Source: Ophioderma brevispina | Lineage: Eukaryota > Echinodermata > Ophiuroidea > Amphilepidida > Ophiodermatidae | Length of the DNA: 64,000 bases | NCBI GenBank assembly: GCA_023653785.1 | Contig: JAMKCH010005408.1 | Location: 1 to 64,000 of the forward strand | Direction: 5' to 3' | Notes under the pieces: model-generated | What the model saw: only the letters and a program-made list of their open reading frames with translations | The model's database searches: none | Told to the model about the DNA's origin: nothing | Position numbers and translations under genes: made by a program | Shown here: one piece after another, positions 42,300 through 53,954 of the stretch | Numbering within the stretch: the first letter of the stretch is position 1 | Layout: each line of letters begins with the position of its first letter

Positions 42300-42690
42300 C
42301 ACAGCTCATGTGTTTCCTGTGAGGCTTTTTATGGTCAGTTGACCTAGGTACGCACAGCTGGGAAAAGTCTATTTCCTATCAAATTTAATCCACTGTTACG
42401 GGCACCTGGAACTAGGGATCTAGGGAGGCACTTTCCCCCTGGCCAAATCATTCCCTCAACAACCATGGATATACACCTTAACTGGGTTCTTGTCTAACAC
42501 CAATTTGACAGTTCCAGAAACCACGTCTGATTTCAAATTCGTTTGTGTAGAGGCCACTAATACAATCCCTCCTATCCCTGATCAATGCACTAGTTCCTGT
42601 GAACTTCAATATTCAATGGAAGTGCATCTTCCAATATGATGGACTGCGCGCAGCACAGTCCCGAATGATGCTAATGGGTTTTGGATCTAA
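42300..42690 (-). pseudogene. Protease-like segment of the Gypsy element
   Basis: A minus-strand frame with IRDCAARSPSYWK at about 42.65 kb stands where a retropepsin D-T/S-G active site would be expected, followed by diverged sequence. It lies between Gag and integrase. The catalytic triplet is not intact and the assignment depends on position, so confidence is modest. Confidence 0.4.
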
Positions 42691-43029
42691 ATAAACTATC
42701 ACCTGAAAGTGACACAAATCGCTCCAAAACAAAAGGCTTAAAGGGGATGCCCCGATTAAGGATATGAAGGTTTTCGTATTCTGGATCGAGTGGCCTCACC
42801 CAAAAAACCCCAACCCCCACTGTAAAGTTCGCGCCGATATTTCATGCTGTTTTCATGTGGAGCAAGAAAACGTGATTTCGTAAGCCCCATAGAGTACTGG
42901 TAAAATTATATTGGTCGCCCAAATTGGGGGACATTTTCGGATCATTCTGCTTCAAACCAAACATTCGTTGGCCCTAAGATGTCACAGGGAAATGAGAAAA
43001 TAGTAGCTTTCTTCTGATAACAAAAATGT

Positions 43030-44460
43030 TGACACTTCCGGTAAAAATCTGAGCTTCTGGGGACGAGGGCCTATTAGCGATCGGGCCATGGACCTTTAAA
43101 TCATCCCTTTACTTTTTCTGTGTCAAGTCCCTTTTGTGGGATTTCTGTTTTCTGAACAGAAGAATGAACTTTGACCTCAAAGTTAGTAAACTGCACCACT
43201 ATTGGTTTGGACCACTTTGGCTGTCTCCATTTTGGGTGGATATAGCCCTGTATCTCCAACACCGTGACCTTGTATGTGCTGCGTTCTTAAAACCCAGTTT
43301 GATTGCATGTGAACGGTGTTTGGGGCCCACCATGCTTTTGGATTAGCACAATTACTGTCTTTACTCCCCTTTTCATGGGAACATGACGGGGATTTCCCAT
43401 ACTGAGTGCTACCATGAGACGCTTTGTTAGAACCCGACTTATGTTGTATTTGTTGTAAACCTAGAAATTCTTGGCTAGGCTACTAGAATGGGACTATATG
43501 TGGTTTTTTGTGTCAATGCATAATCCTCGGCCTTACGGCTGCTTCACGCAAACTGTCAAATTTTGTGTTTCATCCAGATGTGTTTTGATTATCTGGATGT
43601 CGACACTGTTTGAACTCTTCAACTACATCAACTCCCTAAGTTGGACAAAATTTCGCCCGACTTCTTTGAGAGGAGAGCCAGCGATCAAACATTGGTTCCT
43701 GTCAATGGCAAATTCAACGTGTGGTCTGGGCATCCTTCTTTTGACAAGACCCGAATTTTTGTCTATATGCCTCTGGCACCACTTCATATGATTGAGCACT
43801 GCCTGCTGAACCTCGTCATAATCACTAACATCTGTCTAAGGACATGGCCGAATATATTTCTCGGGGTTTACCAATGAACATGACTGTAGCAACAAGGGTC
43901 AAGACTCCTTGGGCCATTTCAAGCTATTGGCAATTTTCTCAAAAGTGTAAGAAGTATTGTCTATTCTTGTTCTTGAAAGTTTGGAACCAGGCAATATTTT
44001 CGCCGCATCAAAACAGAGGGATGGAAGAGTTTGAAGAGATGGAATGTGTTTCAATTTTCTAACTCTATTTGTTTTATCGGCATTTCATTTCCTTTTGTTT
44101 CATTTCATTTTGAAACTTTTCCTTTTCTAATTCTTTGCTTTTTTTAATGTGCAATTCCACTCGTTTTGTGGATCTGCTTTTGGCATTGCATTTGCATTTT
44201 TCTTTTTCTAATTCATTTCCGTTTCTTTCTGTTCCTTTTGAATTGGCATTTCAATTTTTCTTTTTGCTTTTGTTCAATTTCTTTCGGTTTTGGTTCCCAT
44301 TACCATCTTTTTCAATTATATTTCCAATCTTTTGAATTTCAATTCTTTTACTTGAAGTGCACACTTTTAGCCCTGTTCCAGAACCTCTTCTATCTTTTCC
44401 AAAAATGAACTATCCGAAACATATTCCTGGACAAATTTTTCATCAAAATTATTGATCCTT
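43030..44460 (-). pseudogene. Gypsy Gag remnant
   Basis: The minus strand has a Lys/Glu-rich coiled-coil-like start (44.1-44.35 kb, ELEKEKFQNEMKQKE), then LKWPKE (about 43.91 kb), EVQQAVLNHMKWCQR (43770-43814), RRMPRPHVEFAIDRNQ and, near 43.29 kb, a CNQTG fragment that may be a decayed zinc knuckle. The charged N-terminus, helical capsid-like segment and knuckle is the usual Gag layout for this group. Confidence 0.6.
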
Positions 44461-44777
44461 GCTTCTCATAGCATGTTTTGCTTCAAGTCTAATGCTGGCT
44501 AGTTTCATTAAATCAGGCTTTCTCAGATCATCCACTTCTCCCAAGTTATTGCCCTATGCAACAACTTCTGGATAAAACTCCATTGTGATTGTACTCTACA
44601 AAACACCAATATACTAATTGACCAAAACTACAATGGTAGTACATGATACACACACAATTTTGTTATGCAAAAATGTGCCAATGTTAACAATATTATAAAA
44701 CTTTTTAGGTGTGTAAAGTCTGAAACAATTAAGGCTCAAATTTATCTCAATCCACTTCCGGAAGAGGGCCCCCATTC

Positions 44778-45892
44778 TGTTATGACGTCTCGTGGACGCC
44801 TAAGGTCAGAAATTACCTTTCAAAACACAAATAATGAGCCTGGGCACAAGGTGATATGAATTTTATTATAATAGAAACAGATTTTAATGATCTTTACTGA
44901 TTTGGTTCAGAATTTGGTAGTCCAACCAAAAGTACAGTAACTCAAAATCACCACACAATTACACACAATTTATATAAACTGATACTTATTGTCCCAAGAA
45001 TGTCCACTATGGCCCAAGAAAGCGTTGCAGTTCAACGATAACATGTCCTCAAAGCGAAGACTTCAAAATGGACAAGCGCACAAGGTCATACAACACTCCT
45101 CAGGTATTATATCCAAGGGAACATCTTCTCAGCCTGAGGTAATCTTGTCCAGCAGTTGCAAGACGACAAGGTTAAATTAAGTCCCCGCCGATAATAAATC
45201 CAACAGTAATTCAGTCCAAGATAATCACCACGATTTGCTATCGGTCCACAATTTGGGAATCCTATTTGATTCCAGCACTTTCGGCTTCAAGATGACAGTA
45301 GAATTAATTACAGCAAACTTGCTCACGTGGAATTAAATATCCTGGAACTAGGTACTTGATTTTGTCTGCTCCTTAATGCAGAGTAAAAACTAGCTATAAT
45401 TATACATGTATAATATTTTTGAATTAATTTGTTTTCCTCTGATTTCACCTGCTGGCAGAGAGTCCTTCCAGTGATTGTATTTAACTACTCAAGATAGATT
45501 CCCCGTTCTAACAATAATCAATACATCATTCTCATGCATAAAACATAACCTTACACTAGCTGACCAATGGGAATTGCATCACCCGAATTAAAATCACTTC
45601 ATAGATATAAACTTTGTGGGGAATTCCTAGGTTCTGCAATGTTTTGATCTCAAAACATAAAACAAGTTTCTAAGTTTAGAATTCCCCACTTCCCCTACTG
45701 TGCAATCTAAACAGGTGGCACTTTGCAAAAACAAAATTTTAGGTTTTTTCTTTTTTTAACCATTTTATTAATATTGTAAACAAAATATCTTTTCTTTTTT
45801 TTACCGTGAGAAATCTCTTTCTCAAATATTAAAATGGAGGAAAAATTAATATATTTTTAAAAGTTTAATCAGGAAAATGGAGGCCATATACA
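44778..45892 (-). repeat. 5' LTR of the Gypsy element
   Basis: Aligned with 36346-37568; plus-sense start TGTTATGACGTCTCGTGGAC, end GGAGGCCATATACA. Immediately inside it (minus sense) the sequence reads GAATGGGGGCCCTCTTCCGG, where the TGGGGG could start a tRNA primer-binding site; the tRNA was not identified. Confidence 0.88.
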
Positions 45893-46159
45893 CAGGTATA
45901 ATCAAAATGTTTTTCTCAGAAGAAAGTAAAGTTGCTCACCACGTTGAGTAAAAGGCTTGTTCAGTCACTCGAATCTTCCAGATATTTTGACTTGATTTCT
46001 GGGAATATTAAAAATACTATTTTAAACACATCAAAAGGACACAGCAAGATTTACTTAACTCTTGGTATTCTTGGTATTTAAAAAAATAACACAAAATCTA
46101 CAAGGACATATTTTCATTAACTTTACCTTTTTCGTCAAAGTCCCTGGTGGTTCAAAATC
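45893..46159. other. Flank of the Gypsy element
   Basis: Includes CACGTTGAGTAAAAGG, the continuation of the GTTGAGTA repeat. Nothing else was recognised. Confidence 0.35.
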
Positions 46160-46590
46160 ATGATATGGGCCATTTTCGGTCATGTTTGTGACCAAAAAAC
46201 GGTGATTTTGTACTTTCAACCCAATGCTGTTTTGTCCAAGGTAACAAATCGTTATTCATTTTTCCATTAGTAATACCTTGAGGTCTAAGCCTAACAAACA
46301 TAATGTTTTCCAACTTTCACGTGCTGATTGGTTATTTTGTCCTGGGGAGGCAAATAAAGTTAGGTCACGTTTGTGACCATAAGTAGAGTCCAAATGTGAC
46401 CAAACTTTTGGGTGGCGGCAAACCATATGACAAAAAAACAATCTACCAAAATTGGAAACAATTATTATTATGGTTAGGTTTGGACTGAAGGTGATTAATA
46501 ATGTAAAAAGGTACGTGACAAAACAGCATTGGGCCGAAAGCAAAAAATCACCGGTTTTTGGTCAAAACGTGACCGAAGATGGCCCATATA
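46160..46590. mobile_element. Foldback MITE with 85-bp TIRs
   Basis: The left TATGGGCCATTTTCGGTCAT...GGTGATTTTGTACTTTC...CCAATGCTGTTTTGTCC is matched by the complement of 46506-46590 (GACAAAACAGCATTGGGCCG, AAATCACCGG, GACCGAAGATGGCCCATA). The sequence TA flanks both ends, which would suit a mariner-type target. Confidence 0.8.
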
Positions 46591-46650
46591 GATGCACTGC
46601 ACGTCGTGTAGTCATGTATCGATTTACATGCACCAGTAACACTATACTCT

Positions 46651-46998
46651 CTAAATGTAAACGAGTGACATTTCCACTCCCAATAGATTGGGAGCTTTTG
46701 TAAAAACACGCCAAAAGGAGTGGTTTGTACTTAAAACGAGTGAATTCAGTTCCACTCAGAAAGAGTAAAAAGATTACTCCAAAAAGAGTGGAAATTACTC
46801 CACTCGTTTCAGGAGTCAAGAAGGACAACACTTTTGAGGAGTGAAACGAGACAACACGAAAAATGAGTGGAAATCCACTCTTTTTGGGAGTGATTTTCAC
46901 TCTTTTTGGAGTGGACATTCGCTCTTTTCACTCATTTTGAGTGTTTTACAAAGAGTTTCACTCATTTTGGGATGAAATTTTCACTTGTTTACATTTAG
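46651..46998. mobile_element. Foldback element rich in GAGTGGAA motifs
   Basis: CTAAATGTAAACGAGTGACA at the left pairs with the complement of CACTTGTTTACATTTAG at the right. The interior repeats GAGTGGAAAT/ACTCC in both orientations, so it can fold along most of its 348 bp. Confidence 0.7.
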
Positions 46999-49227
46999 CA
47001 GATAGGTTATAAATTGTCAGATTATATTGTAAATACCATGCCGGCATAAATACAACCGATTTTTTAACTGAGCATAGTGCTCCCCTAATACACAGCGCTC
47101 ACAGTATTACACGCATCAAGTCACTCGGTGAAGGGTTGCCGAATCATAAGCCTTGATATCAGGTACCATAGACAATTTCCATCAATTGACAAGTCCATTG
47201 CATCACCACAATATTTTTTTATCGGATTATACTTTTTGTGTAAATATCAAACGGCCATCTGGCCAGCGTTTCCGCGACACCCCAGCTTGTCATCTGCGGG
47301 TGATATGTTCGCGGCAATTCTTGGGCTGCGCGTTTCTGGGGTCGTCAACGTTGCTTAAGATCAGAACTCCACACGGTGTAATTTCTGATCCGTCACTGCA
47401 TCAAAATACTTTGTCACGCAACGTTGAGTTAGATTTCAAAAACTGCTTACTCCACATGTTTTCACAGTTTGTGCTCGTGTGAATAGTAAAGCAGAACTTC
47501 TTTGTTTTACTCCCATGCTGATTAATCTTGACTCAACTCTTTACTCAACACTTTACTCACCGCACTGAGTAAAATAGTTTTTAGAGTGTAGATGAGGTCT
47601 GACCAGTCACATCTGACTATAATTCGTGGCTATACCAGACAACTTATTCGGATAATTTGACCCCATGTATTATGGGATATTGGATTTGATTAATGATTGT
47701 TCAACATACCATTAAGCGGTCCCGCTTTCTTTCTTCAACTAACCCAACTTTGCTTTATACGCCCATGGTCCACTTCCTGCAACTACCCATGGTTCCCTTT
47801 CCTCTAAATCCATTTCCCTAAGGCCCTAAATTAAAAGACAAAATCAGTTCCCAGCCCCAAGTTCTGAAATTGGAGCCGCACATTCCACTCCCCCCAAATG
47901 GGAATTTGAATCCTTGATTCTTCTACATTCCTCAGTCCACAATGCAAGTTTAAACCAGCCCGCAAAAAAAGGTAACATTCGGTCCGATACAAACACACCT
48001 ATATGGGATATTCTCAAAAAAGTGAAGCCACTTCAATTTGAAAAAAACAAAAAATTAAAAAACTGAAAAAAATAAAAAATTAATTTATCATACTTTTTTA
48101 TTAGCTACATATCATACTCATGGAACAACAAAAGTTATGAACACCACTGTTTCCATATTTTTACATTTGAACTTCACATTAAGTGTTTTTTCCAATTCTA
48201 CATTTTTGGCCTTGTATATTACTTTATCCGTATGCATCTCAGATCAATTTGATTTTTAAAAGAAGGTGTTAACACTTGAATTCATAAATTCTCACTTAAT
48301 GGTGCGAGAAATATCAGAATGTTGTATGTGAAGCAATAACTGGTGATATACAAATCTGTACTTTAAACGGCAGTCCTTCTCTACTCTTTTTTGTATGGTT
48401 TGATCGATAATATGAAAGTTTTCAAAACAAGACAAGATCTTTTTTTCAATACGGAAGTATCCTGATATTCGTAGGGCTTAAAATTTATTTGCCTTTGATA
48501 AGCATATTTTAACCCTCTTTTAAAATTCAATATCACTTGCATGAAGTACGATGTAAATCTATTCTAATATCCTTCGTTTTCACAATGTTGGTATGGATAA
48601 CGTAAGATACATTAAGATGCCGTTAAATTAAAATTATTTTGGCAAATTCACTTTCAAACATGCTGAAATAACGACAGTGAATACGGGTAAATAGGTGTTT
48701 TTTACTAAACAATGACAAAATGAAGCTTCCATTTTTTGTATTAGGTTATTTTGTTCTTTTATAAAACCACAATCGTAGGCTATATCTCTAATTAATACTT
48801 TTCAAAAAGCTACTGCTTTCACACCGCAGTGTAAGTCTGTATTAGTGTCCTCCAATTTTGCCTTATACCAATCCGCGTCATTTTGTGATCACTTATTTTC
48901 ATTGAAATCGCATTATTCCCACAGAGCAGCGGCTGCCATTTCTTTCCTTTTTCTTGCTTGTGGCCCTTATTTGAAGAATCAAGCCATATTCCCTTCTTTT
49001 CTGTTGCTCGGGTTTGGTAAATTCAGCTCTTAGGAATAATATTTCTGGACGCGTTTAGCTTAGTTGAGTCAGGGGTATAAGTCTCCATCCGAAAGTTCTG
49101 TTTCATTTGACGATACCGCTTAAAAAAATAAGAATTAAATCTAATTTTTACTGATGTATACTATGGTTTCAGATTATAAATATCATTAAGTTTGCAACAG
49201 TGGTATTTTTAAACAGCCGACACTGAG
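46999..49227. other. Unannotated sequence
   Basis: 47047-47480 is less AT-rich and has two overlapping frames (76 and 109 codons) without recognisable content. 47530-47592 has GAGTAAA motifs ending TTTTTAGAGTGTAG, typical of a MITE tip. The remainder is AT-rich without features. Confidence 0.3.
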
Positions 49228-49784
49228 GTCCCGGTCCCCTCAACTCAACATAAAAGTGGTAACCATGTGAGGTTTCTAAATTTGAGGAAAAGGTGTATAT
49301 TTTTTTTATCTGTCAGTCAAGAACTGTGAAATCACGAAAAAAGGGGTATTCTGAACAATCCGTTCTCCGCCGAAATTTTTAAAAAAGGCATTTCACAGAA
49401 TTGTCCGTGGTCGACTACAAACTTTTACAGGGACATTTGTTTATCTTTGTTGCATTTTTCTTCCAGTTAAAATCAGTATACATGTATTGTATTATCCCAA
49501 TTACAAGACGATCATACTGGGAGTACAGCAGACACAAATTAATATTTATATTTAGTTTTGTTTCTTAAAATGTTAAATTACATAAGAGTCATTGAAACGG
49601 GGTGTCCTGAAAATCTTTGTCATTGAAAACCTTGAAATAGGGGGTATTTTTAACCCTGATTTTGTCATCAATTTTGCAAAAAAAGGGGGGTAAAATCAAT
49701 GGAAAAATCATTGAAAGGGGGGGTTTTGAAAAATGGAAGAACTCAATGGTTACCACTTTCTATGTTGAGTTGAGTGACCGGGAC
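49228..49784. mobile_element. 557-bp MITE with 45-bp TIRs and TGAG duplication
   Basis: GTCCCGGTCCCCTCAACTCA...AAGTGGTAACCA at the left is the reverse complement of the right end TGGTTACCACTTTC...GTTGAGTTGAGTGACCGGGA-C with few mismatches. TGAG precedes (49224-49227) and follows (49785-49788). The interior holds AAAAGGGGGG-type runs and no open frame. Confidence 0.85.
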
Positions 49785-49788
49785 TGAG

Positions 49789-51671
49789 TCTATATGCCTC
49801 ATTTCTTTTCCCTTGGCCTATCTATTAGTCCCGGAAAGTCAGACTTAAACTTCTCTGTTTCTATCATTTACACAAATCTATAATAACCATGACCTTTTAA
49901 AGACTTGTTGAAGATTGTAAAACAAAAGAATTTTAAATGGCCTAAAACTTTGCGTTATTACATAATCTCACGCACGAGGCCACAATGTGTCACCTAAAAC
50001 CCCTATAAGCACACCTAATGGCATGTGTACATAGCCCCGTGCACACTGCATGTCATACGGCTGTGGCAGTACTTATAAGACATTATAACTTCCCTATTAT
50101 ATTACCACAAAGTGCACAAACCCAGCACAATGTGTACCCTGCAGTGTGTGTATATTATTACGCAAAACTATTTCGGGTACAACGGTTAAAGAAAGTGACT
50201 AACTTACCGTATTTGGTGGCAACAATTCTCAACAATACTTCGAGGCGCATTGGCAGAAGCGTAAAAATTACTGCGACTTAATAGAGATTCCCCTTTGTAT
50301 TTTTCGTCTTCGTTTTGATAAGGCCAAGGGAATTGATTCTTATGTTTCCTGTTGGAGCCGCATCAGATTTGCCGCTGTGGCAAATATTTCATTATTTGTA
50401 AAAAATTGTTTTTCTTGAAACTTGATATAAAAACAATTTTCAGTTGCTTAAAATCTTCAAACATCCCTTCCTGTTCATTTTAAGCAGTTCCCTTGGGAGG
50501 GGTGTCCAGTATACCATAAATAATGATTTCCTCCAGATTTTTGTCTCGCTTGTCATCGACTCGGTGCAAAATTGCTGAACTTATTTTTAAACTTTTGAGA
50601 AATAAACCTGCAATACCCCTGTTTTGGTATTAGGCACTTGTAAACTTTTTTTATGTAATAAATAAGGGAGTAGTGGATTTAACATGAATAATGAACCTTA
50701 CATAATCATGAAATGACCGTCAATAACTAAATAATGAAATCCGACCTCATCACCTTTTAACAACTCAACAGAACTAAGATCACTTCCATTGGCCTACGTA
50801 ATATATGTAAGGTTAATATACGTTTTTATTCGTTTCAGTGTCTAATACTTGGGCAAGTGCTGCATGTAATCCTAATATTTCGACGTAATCAAGGTCCGGG
50901 TATTTGTGTCTATATCCCAGTAATCTGTTTAGTAGTCAGACTCTTGCATAATTTAGATTTGCCTATTTACGTAATATACCTTCTTTAAAACGGACGCATT
51001 TCAATTTGGAATCAATAAGTTTTATCGAAGCCAAATTTGCAACCACGCATTTTTGATGTTATGAATTACCACTGTATACATATTTTTGCCTTTGAGCTAT
51101 GCAAAAGGTATTTCATTGCAGTTACATTTTTAATAATTGAGTTAATACACTGATAACTTAATTACAAGTGATTTCGCGGAATCCAATTTGCTTTCTTGTG
51201 CTTACCAAGACATGTTATCTGGAAGATTGATACCTATCCATATAGCATTGAGCATTTTAAGAAATAAAACCACTGGTATGATAAAATATTTGATTATTGA
51301 GGTAAATGTAGCATTGTAAAATACGTGCACAGAGCTATGGAAACACCATTTTGGCATGTTTTTAGTGTTTATGGAGTAAAATGACCTAGATCATGATTTT
51401 AAATAATGAAAACTATATATGTCCGTGTAGAACTCGCAAAGTACTAAAACTTAACACAGTTACTTTATTTATGCAAAATGCAAACGATTGTGGATCAAAG
51501 AATGAAATACCTCGACTGGCTTCACTTTTTTGAGAATGGCCCATATCCTTCTTCAGAACAATGTACGTTCTCTGTTAAAAATCATCGGCATATGCCGTCA
51601 GATTTCCAAATATTTGTTACCTTTATTTCACCCTCTCTCCAAGGCACTCATACTTTCCTCAATATGAGGAA
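49789..51671. other. Unannotated AT-rich sequence
   Basis: An 87-codon plus-strand frame at 50018-50281 (ACVHSPVHTACHTAVAV...) has no recognised domain or splice sites. No repeats were noticed. Confidence 0.3.
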
Positions 51672-51966
51672 GGGCACCTGTGGTCCAGTGGATTTAGCAT
51701 TCGCCCCACACTCCAAAGGTCGTGGGTTCGAGTCCCACGCGGCCAACTTGTTAGCGCCCGTGGAGTAAAGACGCTTTACCTCAATTATTCCTCTCCTTTC
51801 AGGTGTATAAATGGGTACCAGCATTATTCAATCTGGGAAAGTAACAGACTCCCTGTGCTGAGGAGTGGCGAACCCCCCACAGCAAACCTAATACGGAGGA
51901 GTCTGGCCAAAACGCTAAGGAAAGAGAGATGGGCACTCCGCGCACGAGCTTGCTGGGCACGACAAT
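51672..51966 (+). mobile_element. tRNA-derived SINE
   Basis: A polymerase III A box TGGTCCAGTGG (51681-51691) and a perfect B box GGTTCGAGTCC (51725-51735) are spaced as in a tRNA, and the T-stem GTGGG/CCCAC is paired. The acceptor arms (GGCACC... / ...GCGGCC) do not pair, so it is not a functional tRNA gene. The body continues with GGTGTATAAATGGGTACCAG, familiar from deuterostome SINEs, and ends in an ACAATTTTACTTTTTTTTC-like tail. Confidence 0.75.
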
Positions 51967-52269
51967 TTTACTTTTTTTTCACATGTGATACGCCCCATTT
52001 AGGAACAAATGAATATTCCACCTTGTGCAATTTTCCTCTAGATGTACTTCATTTCTTGAATTGTTGCCTCAGAAATTCGTTCAAAATCCATCTTTTTCCT
52101 CCACCAAAACACAGCACAAGCCTTATCGCCCTGGAAGACTTCACACTTGTATAACAAATATTCAGAAGTTCAATTTTAGATAGTTGCCCCTCTAACAAAA
52201 CCCTTGACCGAAGTATACCTACCCTAAATATGTGCACACTTACTTTCTTCCTCCCACACATTTGTGTGT

Positions 52270-52540
52270 GTGTGTGGGGTGTGTGGGGGTGCCGCCGCAC
52301 CCCCCCCCAAAAAAAAAATTCCCAAAAGGGTGAAAAGAGTCCCTTTTTGCTGATTTGTTTTCTTTTGATAAAGTCCCAAATTTAAAGAAATACTGACAAG
52401 AAAGTCCACATTTTGGTGATGAAATGTTTCAAAAAGTCCAAGAGGACCATTTTGTATGAGGTTATTTCCCCTTTTACGACCCCGCCCCCCCTTCCCCCCC
52501 CCCCCCCCCCATAAATCCCGCGTACGGCTCTGGCTCTCAC
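52270..52540 (-). mobile_element. GTACGCAGGATTTTTT-family repeat, copy on minus
   Basis: Read on the minus strand it begins AGAGCCGTACGCGGGATTTA followed by a G-run, and contains ATTTCATCACCAAAATGTGG and a final G-run plus GTGCGG. It matches the 20395-21181 unit. A TG dinucleotide tract (52260-52287) lies at its far end. Confidence 0.7.
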
Positions 52541-53954
52541 CATGACATATTAAAGTTATATGCAAATCCAATTGACGTGTGCTATGTAACCTATAGCAAT
52601 ATAGGCCCTTTTCGAATCTGAATGCCAATTTTCATATAGCTATATAACTATTATAATGCCCATTCCCCCCCGCCCCCGGTTACGTAAATCATTACTTACT
52701 GAAACCTGTAAATCAGTTTCTGCTCATCTGCTATCAGATTTTTTTAACGCACCTTGTACACCTCTGGGATACTTCTGAGGATCACGACTTCATGGTGTTA
52801 GGTTATCTACAGAGATAGCGGCGTAAATGCCACCTGTGCGCCCAAACTCCGATGTCTACAAGTACAAGGAACACAATATGAAGCGACATCAATGGTGAAG
52901 CCCCGAGCCTCAGACTGAATGGGTTGCTACCCGACATTGCATGTTGGCTGCTGGATTCTCTGTATATGAGAATTATTCGCCAATGTCATCGTGAGAATGA
53001 TCAGGGTTATCCAGACGCGGTATACCTGTACTGATTTTGCTGTTACGGTACAGTGGGCCTGACCAGATCAGTGGCCATGTGAACTCCCCGCTACAGTTAT
53101 GAGTTGCTTCTGGAAGAGTGATCGTAAGGGACACTGCGCCGGGTCACTGCGACATCACTAGGGGACTTATAGACTGGAGATTGTGGGAGGTTTTTTTTCC
53201 CATCATACACAACAACATATCAATATAAAGTAACAATTACATGAGGGGACAACACACAACACAGACAAAGAACCTTATTCTCTCTCTCTCTCTGCTCTCG
53301 CGCTCTCGCGCCAATCCGTAATATTGGGGGTATTGCAAAGGGAAAACCTCTAACCCCTGGAAATATGTTTTTTCTCGTAGTGGGGACCTTACTCCTTTTA
53401 ACCCCCTATGTGGGGTCATTAGGGGGCCCCCCTCATTGTCACCAGGGAGGCAAACATTTCATAATTAGTTTTCGCACCTCAACCCTATCTCTCTCGATCC
53501 AGTCCCTCTCAAAACGGTGTAAAGGCCATACGCGGGACTTTGTAGGGGGATTGTAGTGGCCCCCACTAAAGAAATCTTCTCCACAAAATGTAGTACCGTA
53601 AAAGTGGGGACATCAAAATGGGTCCCCACCTTTGGTAAAAAACACGTGGCAAATGTCCCAAAATGTCCCCACATCTACGATTCACGATGCTCGCTCTCTC
53701 TCATCTCCTCTCTATACCTCTCTCTCTCTCACACACACCGCAGCCATATTAGAACCGCTGCCGTGGCGCGTGGCAAAACAAAGTAGAAATATTTTTTAAT
53801 ATTCACACATACGTATATTATGAACCAAGACGATAAAACAATAAAGTCCATTTTTTTTAATATGCTACAATAAGTGTTTGTTATTATGTTCCGCAAATTT
53901 TATGTTCAATACTTTTTTTCTTCTCACCAGAGCTGAAAATGCGAGAGATTTTCT
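52541..53954. other. Unannotated sequence with CT microsatellites
   Basis: CT microsatellites are at 53279-53310 (with GCTCTCGCG variants) and 53692-53736. The open frames of 60-76 codons (53237-53786) overlap these and show no domain. Confidence 0.35.

Larger units (their letters stand above)
36346..45892 (-). mobile_element. Ty3/Gypsy LTR retrotransposon, Gmr1-like order, decayed
   Basis: Two direct repeats of 1.1-1.2 kb bound about 7.2 kb of interior. On the minus strand the order is 5' LTR (44778-45892), Gag, protease-like, integrase, start of RT, RNase H end, polypurine tract AAGGGGGAGGA, 3' LTR. Integrase upstream of RT/RNase H is the arrangement of Gmr1-like Ty3/Gypsy elements rather than the usual RT-RH-IN. 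Most of RT is missing and a LINE lies in its place. Coding is full of stops. LTR termini are TGTTA...TAACA on the better-preserved 3' copy. A clean target duplication is not evident (ACAGT left, CAGGT right). Confidence 0.85.

Noticed and set aside
44135..44408. Plus-strand frames rich in Phe/Leu
   Set aside because: Complement of the Lys/Glu-rich start of Gag in the minus-strand Gypsy element.
51672..51750. tRNA gene
   Set aside because: A and B boxes and T-stem are present, but the acceptor stem does not pair and the sequence continues into a SINE body.
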